Position numbers and translations under genes: made by a program
In this document: piece by piece, positions 1 through 8,927 of the stretch
Layout of the letters: the number at the start of each line of letters is the position of its first letter
Position numbering within the stretch: the first letter of the stretch is position 1
Assembly: GCF_000250735.1 (NCBI RefSeq)
Contig: NZ_AHZV01000173.1
Span: 1 to 40,356, forward strand
Source of the DNA: Anaerophaga thermohalophila str. Valhall
Lineage (GTDB): Bacteria > Bacteroidota > Bacteroidia > Bacteroidales > Marinilabiliaceae
DNA length: 40,356 bases
Reading direction: 5' to 3'
The notes under the pieces: generated by a model
Databases searched by the model: none
Seen by the model: only the letters and a program-made list of their open reading frames with translations
Told to the model about the DNA's origin: nothing

Positions 1-20
1 TGCTTTTTAGACCGGGCTCA
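1..20. repeat. 20-bp sequence repeated inverted at 17031-17050
   Basis: The first 20 bases of the window (TGCTTTTTAGACCGGGCTCA) are an exact reverse complement of positions 17031-17050. The distant copy sits next to a degenerate palindromic element, so this is probably the edge of a dispersed repeat that continues beyond the window. Nothing else is recognisable in bases 21-60. Confidence 0.6.
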
Positions 21-60
21 ACTATATTTCAACAAATATTTAACCACTAAAATAAGGGTA

Positions 61-232
61 GCACCAATTTTTATATTCACCGGAAATTTTTCATTCTCAC
101 CGAAAAATTCTGACTCTCACCGTCAAATTTTCATTCTCACCGTAAAATTTTGGCTCTCACGGGAAAATTTTGGCTCTCACGCCCAAATTTTGGCTCTCAC
201 GGGAAAATTCTCACTTTCACCGTTGAATTTTG
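61..232. repeat. 20-bp-period tandem repeat array, about 8.5 copies
   Basis: Units of exactly 20 bp run from 61 to 220 with a partial unit to 232. The approximate consensus is CGNAAAATTTTGGCTCTCAC. The AAATTTT core and the TCAC end are kept in nearly every copy, while the two to four bases between them vary. Units at 141-200 are most alike and the outer ones are more degenerate. Each unit is about two helical turns, so the A/T cores fall on one face of the DNA. There are no unique spacers, so it is not a CRISPR array. It lies downstream of the minus-strand iron transporter gene. Bases 233-318 hold no gene or structure that I can see. Confidence 0.85.
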
Positions 233-318
233 TTTTTTTCTATCTCATTTTCGTACATACTCTCATACCGCCGTTTTCCCCTTCTATAAACATCAAAAAT
301 TTTGGAGGCATATCAACT

Positions 319-1182
319 TTAAACATCAACCCCCAGCAGAGCTTTTAAGCCAAAACCCACCAAAAAAGAAAAGGCTGCCACCCCCATACTTATTGCAGCC
401 ATTTCCAAAAACCGTTTTTTAAAATCAAGATCCCTGACGACCGAAACATAATAATTAAACCCCCAGATAATTAATAATGCAATAACCAGAACAATTCCCA
501 ATGCCACAAATTTATTATCCACAAGAAAAAAAGGGAGAATGAGTAAGATGACCGTTCCCAAATACGAAATACCGGTATAAAGAGCAGCTTCTTTGGCACG
601 TGGATCACCTTCAGCCTTAGTGGAAAGAAATTCCGACGCAGCCATTGAAAGAGCAGCCGAAATACCCGTAACCAATCCGGCGATGGAGATTATTTTGGTT
701 TCTCCCAGAGCAAGGGTAAATCCGGCCAAAGCCCCTGTTAATTCAACAAGGGCATCATTAAGCCCTAAAACCACCGAACCAACAAAAGTAAGATTGCCGC
801 CTTCCAGCATTTTCAGAATTTCCTTTTCATGTTCCCCCTCTTCCCTGGCAAAATCTGCTGCCTCAGGAAAGTATCTTGCCTGACGGACATAATTATCTGC
901 GCCGGTACCTTCTTTTTCCTCCATTAGTTTCAGCGCAAAGGACAGACCCAGGAAACGCGCCAGTAATAAAGTCCGGTACAGCCGCCACTTATCGGGTTTC
1001 ACCTGTTGCCCGGTTTTTGATTCCCAATAAGCTGCATGTTGTTTTTCCTGTTCTGCAATACGGTTGAGAACCTCGGCATTTTTTGCATTTCTGGTCTTTC
1101 GGGCAAGTCGTTTATAAATATGATATTCGGTTATTTCTGTCCTCTGCGCAGCAAGCGCATATTTCCTGGCCTGAGCATCCAT
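319..1182 (-). CDS. Ferritin-like/VIT1 fusion iron (manganese) transporter
   Basis: This 287-residue inner-membrane protein joins a soluble rubrerythrin-like di-iron bundle (about residues 5-125) to a VIT1/CCC1 transporter domain (about 130-287). Metal ligands visible in the bundle are E19, the E46-x-x-H49 pair, E88 and the E115/E117-H118 cluster. The transporter part starts with a membrane helix carrying the GLNDALVE stretch typical of VIT1 proteins, followed by about four more hydrophobic segments. Members of this architecture (MbfA-like) export iron or manganese from the cytoplasm, with the bundle sensing or collecting the metal. The gene follows the 62-residue four-cysteine protein by 30 bp on the same strand and may share its transcript. 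Family assignment is firm; the metal and direction of transport are inferred. Confidence 0.88.
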   Translation of the reverse strand: MDAQARKYALAAQRTEITEYHIYKRLARKTRNAKNAEVLNRIAEQEKQHAAYWESKTGQQVKPDKWRLYRTLLLARFLGLSFALKLMEEKEGTGADNYVRQARYFPEAADFAREEGEHEKEILKMLEGGNLTFVGSVVLGLNDALVELTGALAGFTLALGETKIISIAGLVTGISAALSMAASEFLSTKAEGDPRAKEAALYTGISYLGTVILLILPFFLVDNKFVALGIVLVIALLIIWGFNYYVSVVRDLDFKKRFLEMAAISMGVAAFSFLVGFGLKALLGVDV

Positions 1183-1212
1183 TTTTCTGATTTTTTTAAC
1201 CTCCCAAAATGT

Positions 1213-1401
1213 TTACTTCTTCAAATTTACGACCTTTGTTTTAGAAAGCCTGTCGTGCCAGCCAGAATCTTCTACAAAGTGATCGCATTCCAGGTCAAAA
1301 TCTGCCCGGCGACCGGTTAAACTGCAAATAATACCAAATTTGGAATCAAAGCCCTGATTTTTGCAAATCTTACAAAATCTCAAATGTTCTTCTCTTGTCA
1401 T
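1213..1401 (-). CDS. Small four-cysteine conserved hypothetical protein
   Basis: This protein has 62 residues, with cysteines at 10, 13, 26 and 39 and a histidine at 41 in a C-x2-C ... C ... C-D-H-F pattern. That pattern suggests a small zinc-binding fold. The middle (FGIICSLTG) and the ECDHF motif look conserved rather than random, and the gene sits neatly between its neighbours: 16 bp after the GH3 stop and 30 bp before the iron transporter start. I do not recognise a named function. Similar short cysteine proteins are common in Bacteroidota. It is probably cotranscribed with the transporter downstream. Confidence 0.7.
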   Translation of the reverse strand: MTREEHLRFCKICKNQGFDSKFGIICSLTGRRADFDLECDHFVEDSGWHDRLSKTKVVNLKK

Positions 1402-1417
1402 GATAAATTAGGTTTGG

Positions 1418-3766
1418 TTAATTTTTTATGTATGCTTCCAAAATAGATTCAAGCCTGATATCATCTGAAGAAGCTCCAACAGATACCTGAAATGTGCCAG
1501 GCTCAACAACTCGTTGCAATTTGGCATTAATAAACGAAAGGTCATCTTTTGACAAAAAGAAAGAGATACTCTTCGTTTCTCCCTTTTTAAGAAAAACTCT
1601 TTTGAAATGCTTTAATTGTTTCACTGGCGGAACAACCTGGGCAAAATTATCTCTGAGATATAACTGAACGACCTCGTCTCCATCATAATCGCCAGTGTTG
1701 GTAACAGTAAATTTCACTTCAAACTCAAACTCGTCCTTTTGTTCCACCGTAAGGTTGTCATATTCAAACTGAGAAAAGCTGCGTCCATAACCAAAGCTGT
1801 AAAGTGGCGTTGAAGGCACATCAATATAGCCATGACCTTTGGGGTTTCTTTTGTTGTAGTATACAGGAATTTGTCCTTCATGGCGGGGAATGGTTACCGG
1901 TAATCTTCCTGCGGGGTTATATTCACCAAAAATGACATCGGCCAAAGCGTTACCCCCCTCCTGCCCCGGGTACCAGGCTGTAAGTAATGCATCGGCATTT
2001 TCTGCTGCCCAATTCATGTTCATTGGTCTGCCCTGAATATAGATCACAATTACCGGCGTTCCGGTTGCTTTAACAGCTTTCAAAAGCTTCAATTGATACC
2101 CCAGCAAATCCAAGGTGGCTCTGTCAAAACCTTCGCCGGCATCCATATCGCTCAAATAGTCATCACCGGCAACAGCAGCACCGGTTTCCTTAAAAGTTGT
2201 TTCAAAATCTCTTGCGCTGGAACCGCCAACAACTACCACAGCCAAATCTGCTTCGCTGGCTGCTCTGGCTGCTTCAGGTATTTCATTCCAGGAGGTATCT
2301 CTAATGGCACAGCCCCTAACGTATTTTACTGCTGATTTTCCTATTTTGGATTCAATTCCTTCACGCACCGTCACAATATTGCTTTCGGCCTGAGGGGCAG
2401 TGTAGTCCCCCAGCATATTGTACTGTGTGTCAGCATTGGGGCCTATAACCGCCACGCTGGAAATTTGTTCCTGATTAACCGGAAGAATATCATTTTTGTT
2501 CTCCAGCAGGACGACAGATTGCCTGGCTGCTTTCAAAGCGACATCAATATGTTCCGTAGTGCGAACATGAAGTTTTGCATCTTTTGGCTCCATATAAGGA
2601 TTCTCAAACAATCCCATTTCGAATTTTAAACGTAAAACCCGGCTAACGGCCGAATCAAGAACCGATTCCTGCACGATTCCGTTTTTTACTGCATCAATAA
2701 GCTGAAGATAGGCATTACCCCCCAGGTCAACATCAACTCCGGCTTCCACAGCCATAAGTGATGCATCCTGCATGGTTTCTGCCACAAAATGACTGCCTTT
2801 CAGTCCTTCAATGCTAAAAAGATCAGAGACCACAAATCCGTTAAATCCCCATTCGTCCCGTAATATGTCTGTCAGTAAATATTTATTGGAAGTACAGGGA
2901 ATCCCGTCAATTGAATTGTAGGCAGTCATTACCGACAGTGCTCCTGCATCAACGGCCGCCTTAAACGGGGGCATAAAATTCTGATGCAGTTCATTCATTC
3001 CAATCATCACTGAGTTACCATTCAGACCGGCTTCGGGAACACCATAAGCAAGGAAGTGCTTAAGCGTGGAAATAACAGCATTTTCACCGGCCAGGTTACC
3101 CCCGCCCGTGCCCCGAATCATGGCTGCACCCATCAAGGCACTCAACACAGGGTCTTCGCCGTATGTCTCCTCAATCCGTGACCATCTGGGATCTCGCACT
3201 AAATCGAGCACAGGACCGTATGCTATATGACCACCCTGAAGACGAATCTCTCGGGATATTACCTTTCCAATTTCTTCAATGGTAGTGGGCGACCAGGTAG
3301 AAGCCAGACCTATTCCGGTCGGAAAAACGGTTGTTCCGATTGCCATGTGTCCATGCTGAGCTTCTTCAGCAAGAAACAAAGGGATTCCCAACCGGGTGTT
3401 TTCTATAACATATCGTTGAAGAGCATTCGCTGTTTTTGCAGCTAACTCAGGGTCGAGTCCCGTCTCCAATGTCTTCTTTGTCCACGGATCGGCCCTGAAA
3501 GTGCCCCAAAGCATTCCAACATGCCGGTCGTCAACGTACGCTTTAAACTTCGCAGAAGGACTTACATTTTCACCTTCCTTTACCCACATCTCCCAACCAA
3601 AAGGACATAACAACTGACCTGCTTTCTCCTCAATGGTCATATGACTCAGCAAATCCTTCACGCGCTCTTCTGTTGACAAATCCGGATTTCTAAACCGGAA
3701 TTCTTCGGGGGGTGAACTACAACTGAAAAGAAAAAAAGGAACCAATAGTAAAAAATAAGACTTCAT
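1418..3766 (-). CDS. GH3 beta-glucosidase/beta-xylosidase-type lipoprotein
   Basis: This is a 782-residue family 3 glycoside hydrolase, full length for the family. A lipoprotein signal ends at C16 (LFSC box), so the enzyme should be anchored facing the periplasm or outside. The N-terminal TIM-barrel domain contains the K236-H237 substrate-binding pair and the VVSD motif whose D315 is the expected nucleophile. It is followed by the alpha/beta sandwich domain (about 430-660) and a C-terminal fibronectin-III-like domain (about 690-775). GH3 enzymes remove beta-linked glucose, xylose or similar residues with retention. It is the last gene of the GH66/GH31 locus and is separated from GH31 by a 426-bp gap holding a palindromic repeat element. 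A beta-type enzyme is unexpected beside a dextranase, so it may serve another substrate. Confidence 0.92.
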   Translation of the reverse strand: MKSYFLLLVPFFLFSCSSPPEEFRFRNPDLSTEERVKDLLSHMTIEEKAGQLLCPFGWEMWVKEGENVSPSAKFKAYVDDRHVGMLWGTFRADPWTKKTLETGLDPELAAKTANALQRYVIENTRLGIPLFLAEEAQHGHMAIGTTVFPTGIGLASTWSPTTIEEIGKVISREIRLQGGHIAYGPVLDLVRDPRWSRIEETYGEDPVLSALMGAAMIRGTGGGNLAGENAVISTLKHFLAYGVPEAGLNGNSVMIGMNELHQNFMPPFKAAVDAGALSVMTAYNSIDGIPCTSNKYLLTDILRDEWGFNGFVVSDLFSIEGLKGSHFVAETMQDASLMAVEAGVDVDLGGNAYLQLIDAVKNGIVQESVLDSAVSRVLRLKFEMGLFENPYMEPKDAKLHVRTTEHIDVALKAARQSVVLLENKNDILPVNQEQISSVAVIGPNADTQYNMLGDYTAPQAESNIVTVREGIESKIGKSAVKYVRGCAIRDTSWNEIPEAARAASEADLAVVVVGGSSARDFETTFKETGAAVAGDDYLSDMDAGEGFDRATLDLLGYQLKLLKAVKATGTPVIVIYIQGRPMNMNWAAENADALLTAWYPGQEGGNALADVIFGEYNPAGRLPVTIPRHEGQIPVYYNKRNPKGHGYIDVPSTPLYSFGYGRSFSQFEYDNLTVEQKDEFEFEVKFTVTNTGDYDGDEVVQLYLRDNFAQVVPPVKQLKHFKRVFLKKGETKSISFFLSKDDLSFINAKLQRVVEPGTFQVSVGASSDDIRLESILEAYIKN

Positions 3767-3801
3767 AGGTTTAGTTTAGACAATATATCCGCAGCTATCT
3801 G

Positions 3802-3998
3802 TAATTAGTTCCTGTCCATAAAGTACCATTTGCTGTGTTACGCTCACCGCCAAAATACTCATTTACGAAAAGTAAACTGCGTTTTTGGCGGCTTCGCAAG
3901 CCCCGGATGATATCGGGGCAGGCATTGCAACCGGCACTTTCTGAAGAGCAACATGATAAGGAAGAAACTTTCCCTGCTTTATAGACAGGTACTAATTA
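3802..3998. repeat. Palindromic intergenic element, copy A (197 bp)
   Basis: The ends form a 22-bp terminal inverted repeat with 20 matches (TAATTAGTTCCTGTCCATAAAG against the complement of the right end). The interior up to the GCTTCGCAAGCC segment is nearly identical to copy B at 17807. This copy is longer than the usual 174 bp because of a CCCCGGATGATATCGGGG insert near 3901. It occupies about half of the 3767-4192 gap between the GH31 and GH3 genes. The rest of that gap is AT-rich with a possible terminator and no gene. Confidence 0.85.
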
Positions 3999-4093
3999 TA
4001 TCACAAGTTTTTATTCTCCTGCCATGCTCCTTGTAAACACAAGTTACGAACAAATATAATAATTTTATTGACCAGATTCTTCAAAAAACAGCT

Positions 4094-4117
4094 TCTTATA
4101 TGCTATAAGATTTTTTT
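4094..4117. terminator. Possible hairpin terminator after GH31
   Basis: TCTTATA (4094-4100) and TATAAGA (4104-4110) form a 7-bp stem with a 3-base loop, followed on the plus strand by seven T. On the minus strand, where the GH31 transcript arrives, the stem is followed by a weaker T-rich stretch. The stem is AT-rich, so the call is tentative. Confidence 0.35.
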
Positions 4118-4192
4118 ATTAAAAGTCTTCGATTTCAATTCCTCGTTAAACGCTCTTATTAAATTGTAAATCAAACAAATAATTACTTTTCT

Positions 4193-6526
4193 CTAAAATA
4201 TCACCTTTAGTCGTATTACATCCATTCCTTCAGGCACCTGAATTATGCACATTTTTTGATCTTTATCATAACGCCAGGCCAGACGACTTTTAATGAAATG
4301 ACGTTCACCTTTTTTGAGCTTATCCCCCTCAAATGTAGTGATTCTTACTGGCTTTTTCCTGGAGTGAAGACGTATGATTTTCTTCCGTTCCCTGCCAATG
4401 TAATTTTTCATTACCTTTTTTTCCAGGAAAATTTCAAAACCACTTCGAAAGGTTTTGCACTCAAAAATGCGTTTTAGGCCAACATCCCTTTTATAATCGT
4501 TAGTTTCTCCGTCGTCCTCATATACAATAAAAGAAGCGGATCGATTGATGCGAGCCGGAAACACCTCATATATCAAAGGATAACCGGGGTCTTCATGAAT
4601 ATATTGCATTACCGGCATGGTAGGAATCACAGCTCCTTGTTTTACAAATAGCGGGATGGTTTCAAGTGTAACCGGAAAATCGATCCATTGCCCACCATCA
4701 TAACTAACACGGGGATCATGGTAATCGTACCATACCCCATCCGGAAGGTAAACCCGCTTTACGGCTGCAGCTTGCTCCACAACAGGAGCTACAAGCAATT
4801 CCTCTCCAAACATGAACTGTGAACCCAGGTCATCTGTTTCAGAATCGTCAGGAAATTCTAAAAACATAGCCCTCATCAGAGGCATACCGGTATCATATGC
4901 TTCACGAGCGTAGGAATAAATGTAAGGGAATAGAGAATACTTCAATTCAATCGCTGCTTTACTAATGGCTTCTACTCTGTCACCAAATAACCACGGTTCT
5001 ACAGCATTGTTTCCCTCATGATGGGCCCGGCTCAAAGGATTAAAAACGCCAAACTGCATCCAGCGGGCATATAGTTCACCCATGGCATCGTAATCTTTTA
5101 TATCGCCGCAATAGCCTGAGATATCACAGCTCCAGAAAGGTATTCCTCCCATTCCTGCAGAAAGACCGACCGGAATCTGATTGGCAAGCTGTTTCCAGCC
5201 CTCTGTTACGTTGTAGCCATTGCCTGTGTCGCCCGACCATCCAAACGTATAACGCTGAAGACCAGCAAAAGCAGCACGCGTCATTTGAAAAATCCGGGTA
5301 TTGGGATTGCGCTTTTCAAACTGTTCAGTTACCACTTTATCCCAGGTAAGTCCATATACATTATGGATTTCGGCATGCATTCCATCATGATGCTTCATAT
5401 TCAGCCGGTCGGTACTCTCTTCATTGCTCCAGGCAGGTTCCCCCATATCGGTCCAGAAGCCGCGTACACCGTCGTCGATAACCTTCTGCTGATAAGCTCC
5501 CCACCAGTCAGCAACATCGGGATTGGTAAAATCTACTACCCCACAATTACCTCCCCAGGGCCAGGGCATATCATAAGCCTTTCCGGTGCGTACATCCGTA
5601 GTAAAATAGCCTAAAGAATCGGCCTCCCGCCACTGAATTTCATTACTTTGAGAAATCACCGGATCCTGTGAAACAATCACTTTGAACCCCTGCTCTTTCA
5701 GTTCGTCCAACATCTGAACCGGATTCTCGTAATTGTCGTCACGCCACTCAAAATCCTGCAGGTGTTGAGTCCAACCAATATCCTGGTAAATAATATCACA
5801 AGGGATATTGCGCTTTCGATAACCTTCTGCAATGTCGCGGGTCAGTTTTTCGTTTGTGAGCATTCCCCGGCACTGCGAAAAACCAAAACCCCATTTGGGA
5901 GGCATTATGGGATTGCCGGTAAGTTCGATGTACCTGGAAATAATTTCTTTGTAAGTAGGCCCAAACAAAAAATAGTAAACCATCTCACCGCCCGGGGTAC
6001 TAAAAGTGTAATAACTTTTATCATTTTCCCCAAAGTCATAAGTTGTTTTGTAAGTATTATCGAAAAAAAGACCGTATCCGTAATTACTCATAAAAAATGG
6101 TATGCTCTTGTATAGGGGGTCTTCATTTACTCCATAACAAGGCTTGTCGCTGTTCCACATTTTATAGGAACGACCGCGACGATTAAGCGGTCCGGCTTTT
6201 TCGCCCAATCCATAAATATTTTCATCGGGTCTCAATGTTTTGGAGACTGCCATCCCCTCTTCATTAACCACAAATCCCCTGTCTTGATAATCTTCCAGTA
6301 ACAGTTTCTGATATTTATCGAAAAAGCGAATGCAAAAAGGCGATTTGTTGATACGAATGATCAAGTCGTCTGTATAAACTTCATATCCCTGAGGTGTTTC
6401 CGCAATGTTGAATGCATTCTGTGCCTGATTGGACAAAACTGCATAAGAATCATTATTTCGTTCAAAAGTACCTTCCGGATCAATCCAAACTTTCACGATA
6501 CCATCGCTGTAAAGCTCCAGCAGCAT
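4193..6526 (-). CDS. GH31 alpha-glucosidase-family enzyme (5' end frameshifted)
   Basis: The open frame codes for 777 residues of a family 31 glycoside hydrolase. The barrel holds the WTDMGEP motif with nucleophile D360 and the GWSGD motif with acid/base D433. Further conserved stretches are IPCDIIYQDIGW and the RAFFAG-like region before the acid/base. GH31 members hydrolyse or transfer alpha-linked glucose or xylose. Next to GH66 this one probably trims isomalto-oligosaccharides from dextran. The frame starts abruptly at MLLELYSDGIVKVW without a signal peptide. The missing N terminus, with a good signal peptide, is present in another frame at 6534-6689. One extra base near 6542-6551 separates the two. 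The gene is therefore either broken, wrongly sequenced or rescued by slippage. The GH66 gene lies upstream across a 191-bp gap. Confidence 0.9.
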   Translation of the reverse strand: MLLELYSDGIVKVWIDPEGTFERNNDSYAVLSNQAQNAFNIAETPQGYEVYTDDLIIRINKSPFCIRFFDKYQKLLLEDYQDRGFVVNEEGMAVSKTLRPDENIYGLGEKAGPLNRRGRSYKMWNSDKPCYGVNEDPLYKSIPFFMSNYGYGLFFDNTYKTTYDFGENDKSYYTFSTPGGEMVYYFLFGPTYKEIISRYIELTGNPIMPPKWGFGFSQCRGMLTNEKLTRDIAEGYRKRNIPCDIIYQDIGWTQHLQDFEWRDDNYENPVQMLDELKEQGFKVIVSQDPVISQSNEIQWREADSLGYFTTDVRTGKAYDMPWPWGGNCGVVDFTNPDVADWWGAYQQKVIDDGVRGFWTDMGEPAWSNEESTDRLNMKHHDGMHAEIHNVYGLTWDKVVTEQFEKRNPNTRIFQMTRAAFAGLQRYTFGWSGDTGNGYNVTEGWKQLANQIPVGLSAGMGGIPFWSCDISGYCGDIKDYDAMGELYARWMQFGVFNPLSRAHHEGNNAVEPWLFGDRVEAISKAAIELKYSLFPYIYSYAREAYDTGMPLMRAMFLEFPDDSETDDLGSQFMFGEELLVAPVVEQAAAVKRVYLPDGVWYDYHDPRVSYDGGQWIDFPVTLETIPLFVKQGAVIPTMPVMQYIHEDPGYPLIYEVFPARINRSASFIVYEDDGETNDYKRDVGLKRIFECKTFRSGFEIFLEKKVMKNYIGRERKKIIRLHSRKKPVRITTFEGDKLKKGERHFIKSRLAWRYDKDQKMCIIQVPEGMDVIRLKVIF

Positions 6527-6533
6527 GGCTGAA

Positions 6534-6689
6534 CTATCTAGAAAAGGAAAACTTCACACTGTTTTTTTCAACATCATATCCGATTATCTCATACGCTGTA
6601 TTATTTGAAGCGGAATTTGTTAATAAAAGCAGCGGCACCGAAAAGAATGCAAAAAAGATGAATAATCTCTTTATAATTATTGAGTACAT
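6534..6689 (-). pseudogene. Detached N terminus of the GH31 gene (signal peptide)
   Basis: Starting at the ATG at 6689, this frame encodes 51 residues: a basic start, a long hydrophobic core (RLFIFFAFFSVPLLLLTNS) and a mature start resembling GH31 N termini (YEIIGYDVEKNSVKF). It then reaches a stop at 6534. Removing one T from the run CCTTTTCTAG, read on the minus strand, joins it directly to the downstream frame as VKFSFLDSSAMLLELY. This gives a continuous exported enzyme of about 828 residues. Confidence 0.75.
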
Positions 6690-6808
6690 AATATATCAAA
6701 TTACAAAATTTATGTCAATATTATTGTGTAAATTTAGCAATATTATTATTTTCGTTATTTCGAACTGATTTAGTTATCTGTACAAAATTTCATTAGTCTC
6801 CGAAAACA

Positions 6809-6874
6809 TTAGATCGTTAGATTTTTAGATATAAGATGATTCAAATAATCTTGATATACGGCATTTTAATAAAT
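6809..6874. repeat. Dispersed 65-bp intergenic repeat (family 2)
   Basis: The block begins AGATCGTTAGATTTTTAG and continues through ATAAGATGATTC to a GCATTTTAATAAA end. Related blocks lie at 20038-20098, 21826-21893 (inverted), about 23826-23875 (weak) and 28743-28808. It sits between the GH66 and GH31 genes. Confidence 0.6.
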
Positions 6875-6879
6875 AGTAT

Positions 6880-8709
6880 TCATTCGAAAACCAGCATTCC
6901 CCAGTACTGCATAGCAGGTATAGTAACGGTTATGGCATTTCCTGACTGAACAAAATCCAATGATTGAGCAACACCCTCGTTAAGGTCGGGAGAAGCATAC
7001 CAAACATTGTTAACTACATTCTCGGATTGAATCTGAATTTTCAAGCCCGTTATTTTATCAGGGTACAGCTGATTCCCTTTGTCATCGCGCCAAAGCAAGG
7101 AATTGGCATTAACAAAGTTGATCAGATGCAACACCTGTTTTTGATCCACCATTTTCCCTACAGCAGCAATGCTACCGGCTTGAGGAGGCCAATTGTTGAT
7201 AATTGTTTCTCCGTTGAGCGAAGTCACTTCCGGATTGTTAAATTCACCGCCATCTCTCAACAGATTCTGATATGCAACCAGAAAATCATAAAATTCAACA
7301 ATACCCTCCTTCAGATCAGTCCGCATCAAAAGATTGTTGTTGGGAAAGTATTCGTTGGCCAGCATGTGTTCTCCCAACTCAAGATGAGCTCCACCAAAAG
7401 CAAAGATGACAGCATCTGTTAGCAATACAGCCGGCGTATTAAAATAGCCCGATGAATGGGACATATCGTAATTCATATATGCAGCCAGTACTGTATTTTT
7501 TGAATCGCTGCTTATGCTGTAATTATTGCGGATAACCTCAGAAAGCGCCTCAAAGCTGTTGTAAGACCATACTTCAGTGTAGGCAAATTCAACTCCTGAC
7601 TTCAGGATTTCCTGCTGCCCGTATTGGTCCACGGCATTAAGCACCATTTTTTTATTTGGAAAGCGGTTTTTCAGGTTGCTCAAAAACGAATAATAACCAG
7701 CAGGCAGATCAACCTGATTGCCGTCATAATCATATACATTTCCCCGGTCGCCTAACTGATCTACATGCCATCCATCGAAATCGAGATACTCATATACCTG
7801 AGCTGTTCTGTCATAAATATAATCCTGCCAGTTGCTATTATCAGGATTAGCCAGGTAAATATCGCTCAATGCCCAGTTGTCATCCAAATCGTGTTTGTTA
7901 ATGTTTTGATGGTTCGAATCACTGAAAAGCATCCAGCGTGTTGAAACGCCATCGCTTTCAAAGTCATCCCATGCACCAAATAGCAAGTTATATTGCATTG
8001 AAGCCATATTCTTTGCTTTGCCGCTTTTAATGTACGTATTCACCGTATTAAAAGAAACTTCACGTTTTGCAATATCAAGCCATATATCAGCTGGCTGTCC
8101 TCCGTTCATTTTTAGTGGCCAGTGATGCTTATTGAGCCAGTCGTAATATTGAATGCCATTAATATGGCACCGTTTCAGAAAAGATAAGGTTCTTTCTATT
8201 TCATCAGTGGTCACCTCAGATGAGAACTCAGACAAAAAACCATATCTGGGAAAAACAGTCCAGTCGGATGAAGCATCCACAGCCACGCTACCATAAATCA
8301 CCTCTTCTCCATCCACCATTTCATATACATCGACCAAATAGCCTTTGAAATCTACATTGGGGAGAGTCCAATTCCAAATTTCGCCTGCAAATGGTTCTTC
8401 GCCTATGGTTTCTCCCAAATGACGGTAGCGTACCATTACCTCTCCGGTCAGGCTCCTGTCTGCAGTAATCTCCACATCTTCTCCCGGATTGTAACGGGCT
8501 TTATCGGTGGTTAATACAACGGTATCATCATTATCAGACGAGTTGTTCCCGCCATCGGTATCATTTTTTTCATCATCTTTATCGCATCCTGTAAAAAGCA
8601 GGACGAATAATAAAAAATAGATGTATGAGTTAATTGATTCATTTTTAAATTTTTGTTGTTGCTCAAAAAGCCGACTTTCAATTGCCTTGAAATGTTTTTT
8701 AACTTTCAT
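6880..8709 (-). CDS. GH66 endo-dextranase-family lipoprotein
   Basis: This 609-residue protein matches family 66 (dextranase/cycloisomaltooligosaccharide glucanotransferase). The core holds RYGFLSEFSS, the HINGIQYYDW strand and the FDGWHVDQLG motif with expected nucleophile D317. The YTEVW motif carries the expected acid/base E379. A beta-sandwich precedes the barrel (about 65-150) and another follows it (about 500-609). The N terminus has an unusually long basic stretch before a hydrophobic segment ending in a lipobox with C42, followed by an acidic linker, as is typical of surface lipoproteins. No CBM35-like insert of cyclising enzymes is evident, so endo-hydrolysis of alpha-1,6-glucan is the more likely activity. 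It follows the SusE/F-like gene and precedes GH31, consistent with a dextran locus. Confidence 0.88.
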   Translation of the reverse strand: MKVKKHFKAIESRLFEQQQKFKNESINSYIYFLLFVLLFTGCDKDDEKNDTDGGNNSSDNDDTVVLTTDKARYNPGEDVEITADRSLTGEVMVRYRHLGETIGEEPFAGEIWNWTLPNVDFKGYLVDVYEMVDGEEVIYGSVAVDASSDWTVFPRYGFLSEFSSEVTTDEIERTLSFLKRCHINGIQYYDWLNKHHWPLKMNGGQPADIWLDIAKREVSFNTVNTYIKSGKAKNMASMQYNLLFGAWDDFESDGVSTRWMLFSDSNHQNINKHDLDDNWALSDIYLANPDNSNWQDYIYDRTAQVYEYLDFDGWHVDQLGDRGNVYDYDGNQVDLPAGYYSFLSNLKNRFPNKKMVLNAVDQYGQQEILKSGVEFAYTEVWSYNSFEALSEVIRNNYSISSDSKNTVLAAYMNYDMSHSSGYFNTPAVLLTDAVIFAFGGAHLELGEHMLANEYFPNNNLLMRTDLKEGIVEFYDFLVAYQNLLRDGGEFNNPEVTSLNGETIINNWPPQAGSIAAVGKMVDQKQVLHLINFVNANSLLWRDDKGNQLYPDKITGLKIQIQSENVVNNVWYASPDLNEGVAQSLDFVQSGNAITVTIPAMQYWGMLVFE

Positions 8710-8862
8710 TGTGTCGCAGGAGATTATTCATAGAAGACGCAATCTCAAAACGAGCCCGACCCACGATGTAAATTTTGTAAAGCCTTTTAAGGGCAAAAAC
8801 TCACAAAAAAGAAGCGATTTTAACCCGGGTACTCCTTAACCCAAAAAGGATTGATGGAAATC

Positions 8863-8893
8863 TCCGGGCCAAAACAAATTTGTCAGGCCCGGA
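8863..8893. promoter_or_regulatory. GC-rich hairpin between the SusE/F-like and GH66 genes
   Basis: TCCGGGCC (8863-8870) pairs with GGCCCGGA (8886-8893), an 8-bp perfect stem with a 15-base loop. A smaller stem TCCCG/CGGGA follows at 8904-8916. There is no T tract on the minus strand, so it looks more like an RNA-stability or partial-termination structure. It would separate abundant SusCDE transcript from the enzyme genes downstream. Confidence 0.45.
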
Positions 8894-8927
8894 AGATAAG
8901 ATATCCCGCTACGGGAATAATTCCCAT

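Noticed and set aside
61-232. CRISPR-like repeats at the window start
   Set aside because: The units are directly adjacent with no unique 30-40 bp spacers, and no cas gene is visible. It is a simple tandem array.
150-422. Plus-strand 90-codon frame over the tandem repeats
   Set aside because: It is made mostly of repeat translation and the reverse of the iron transporter gene, with no recognisable protein features.
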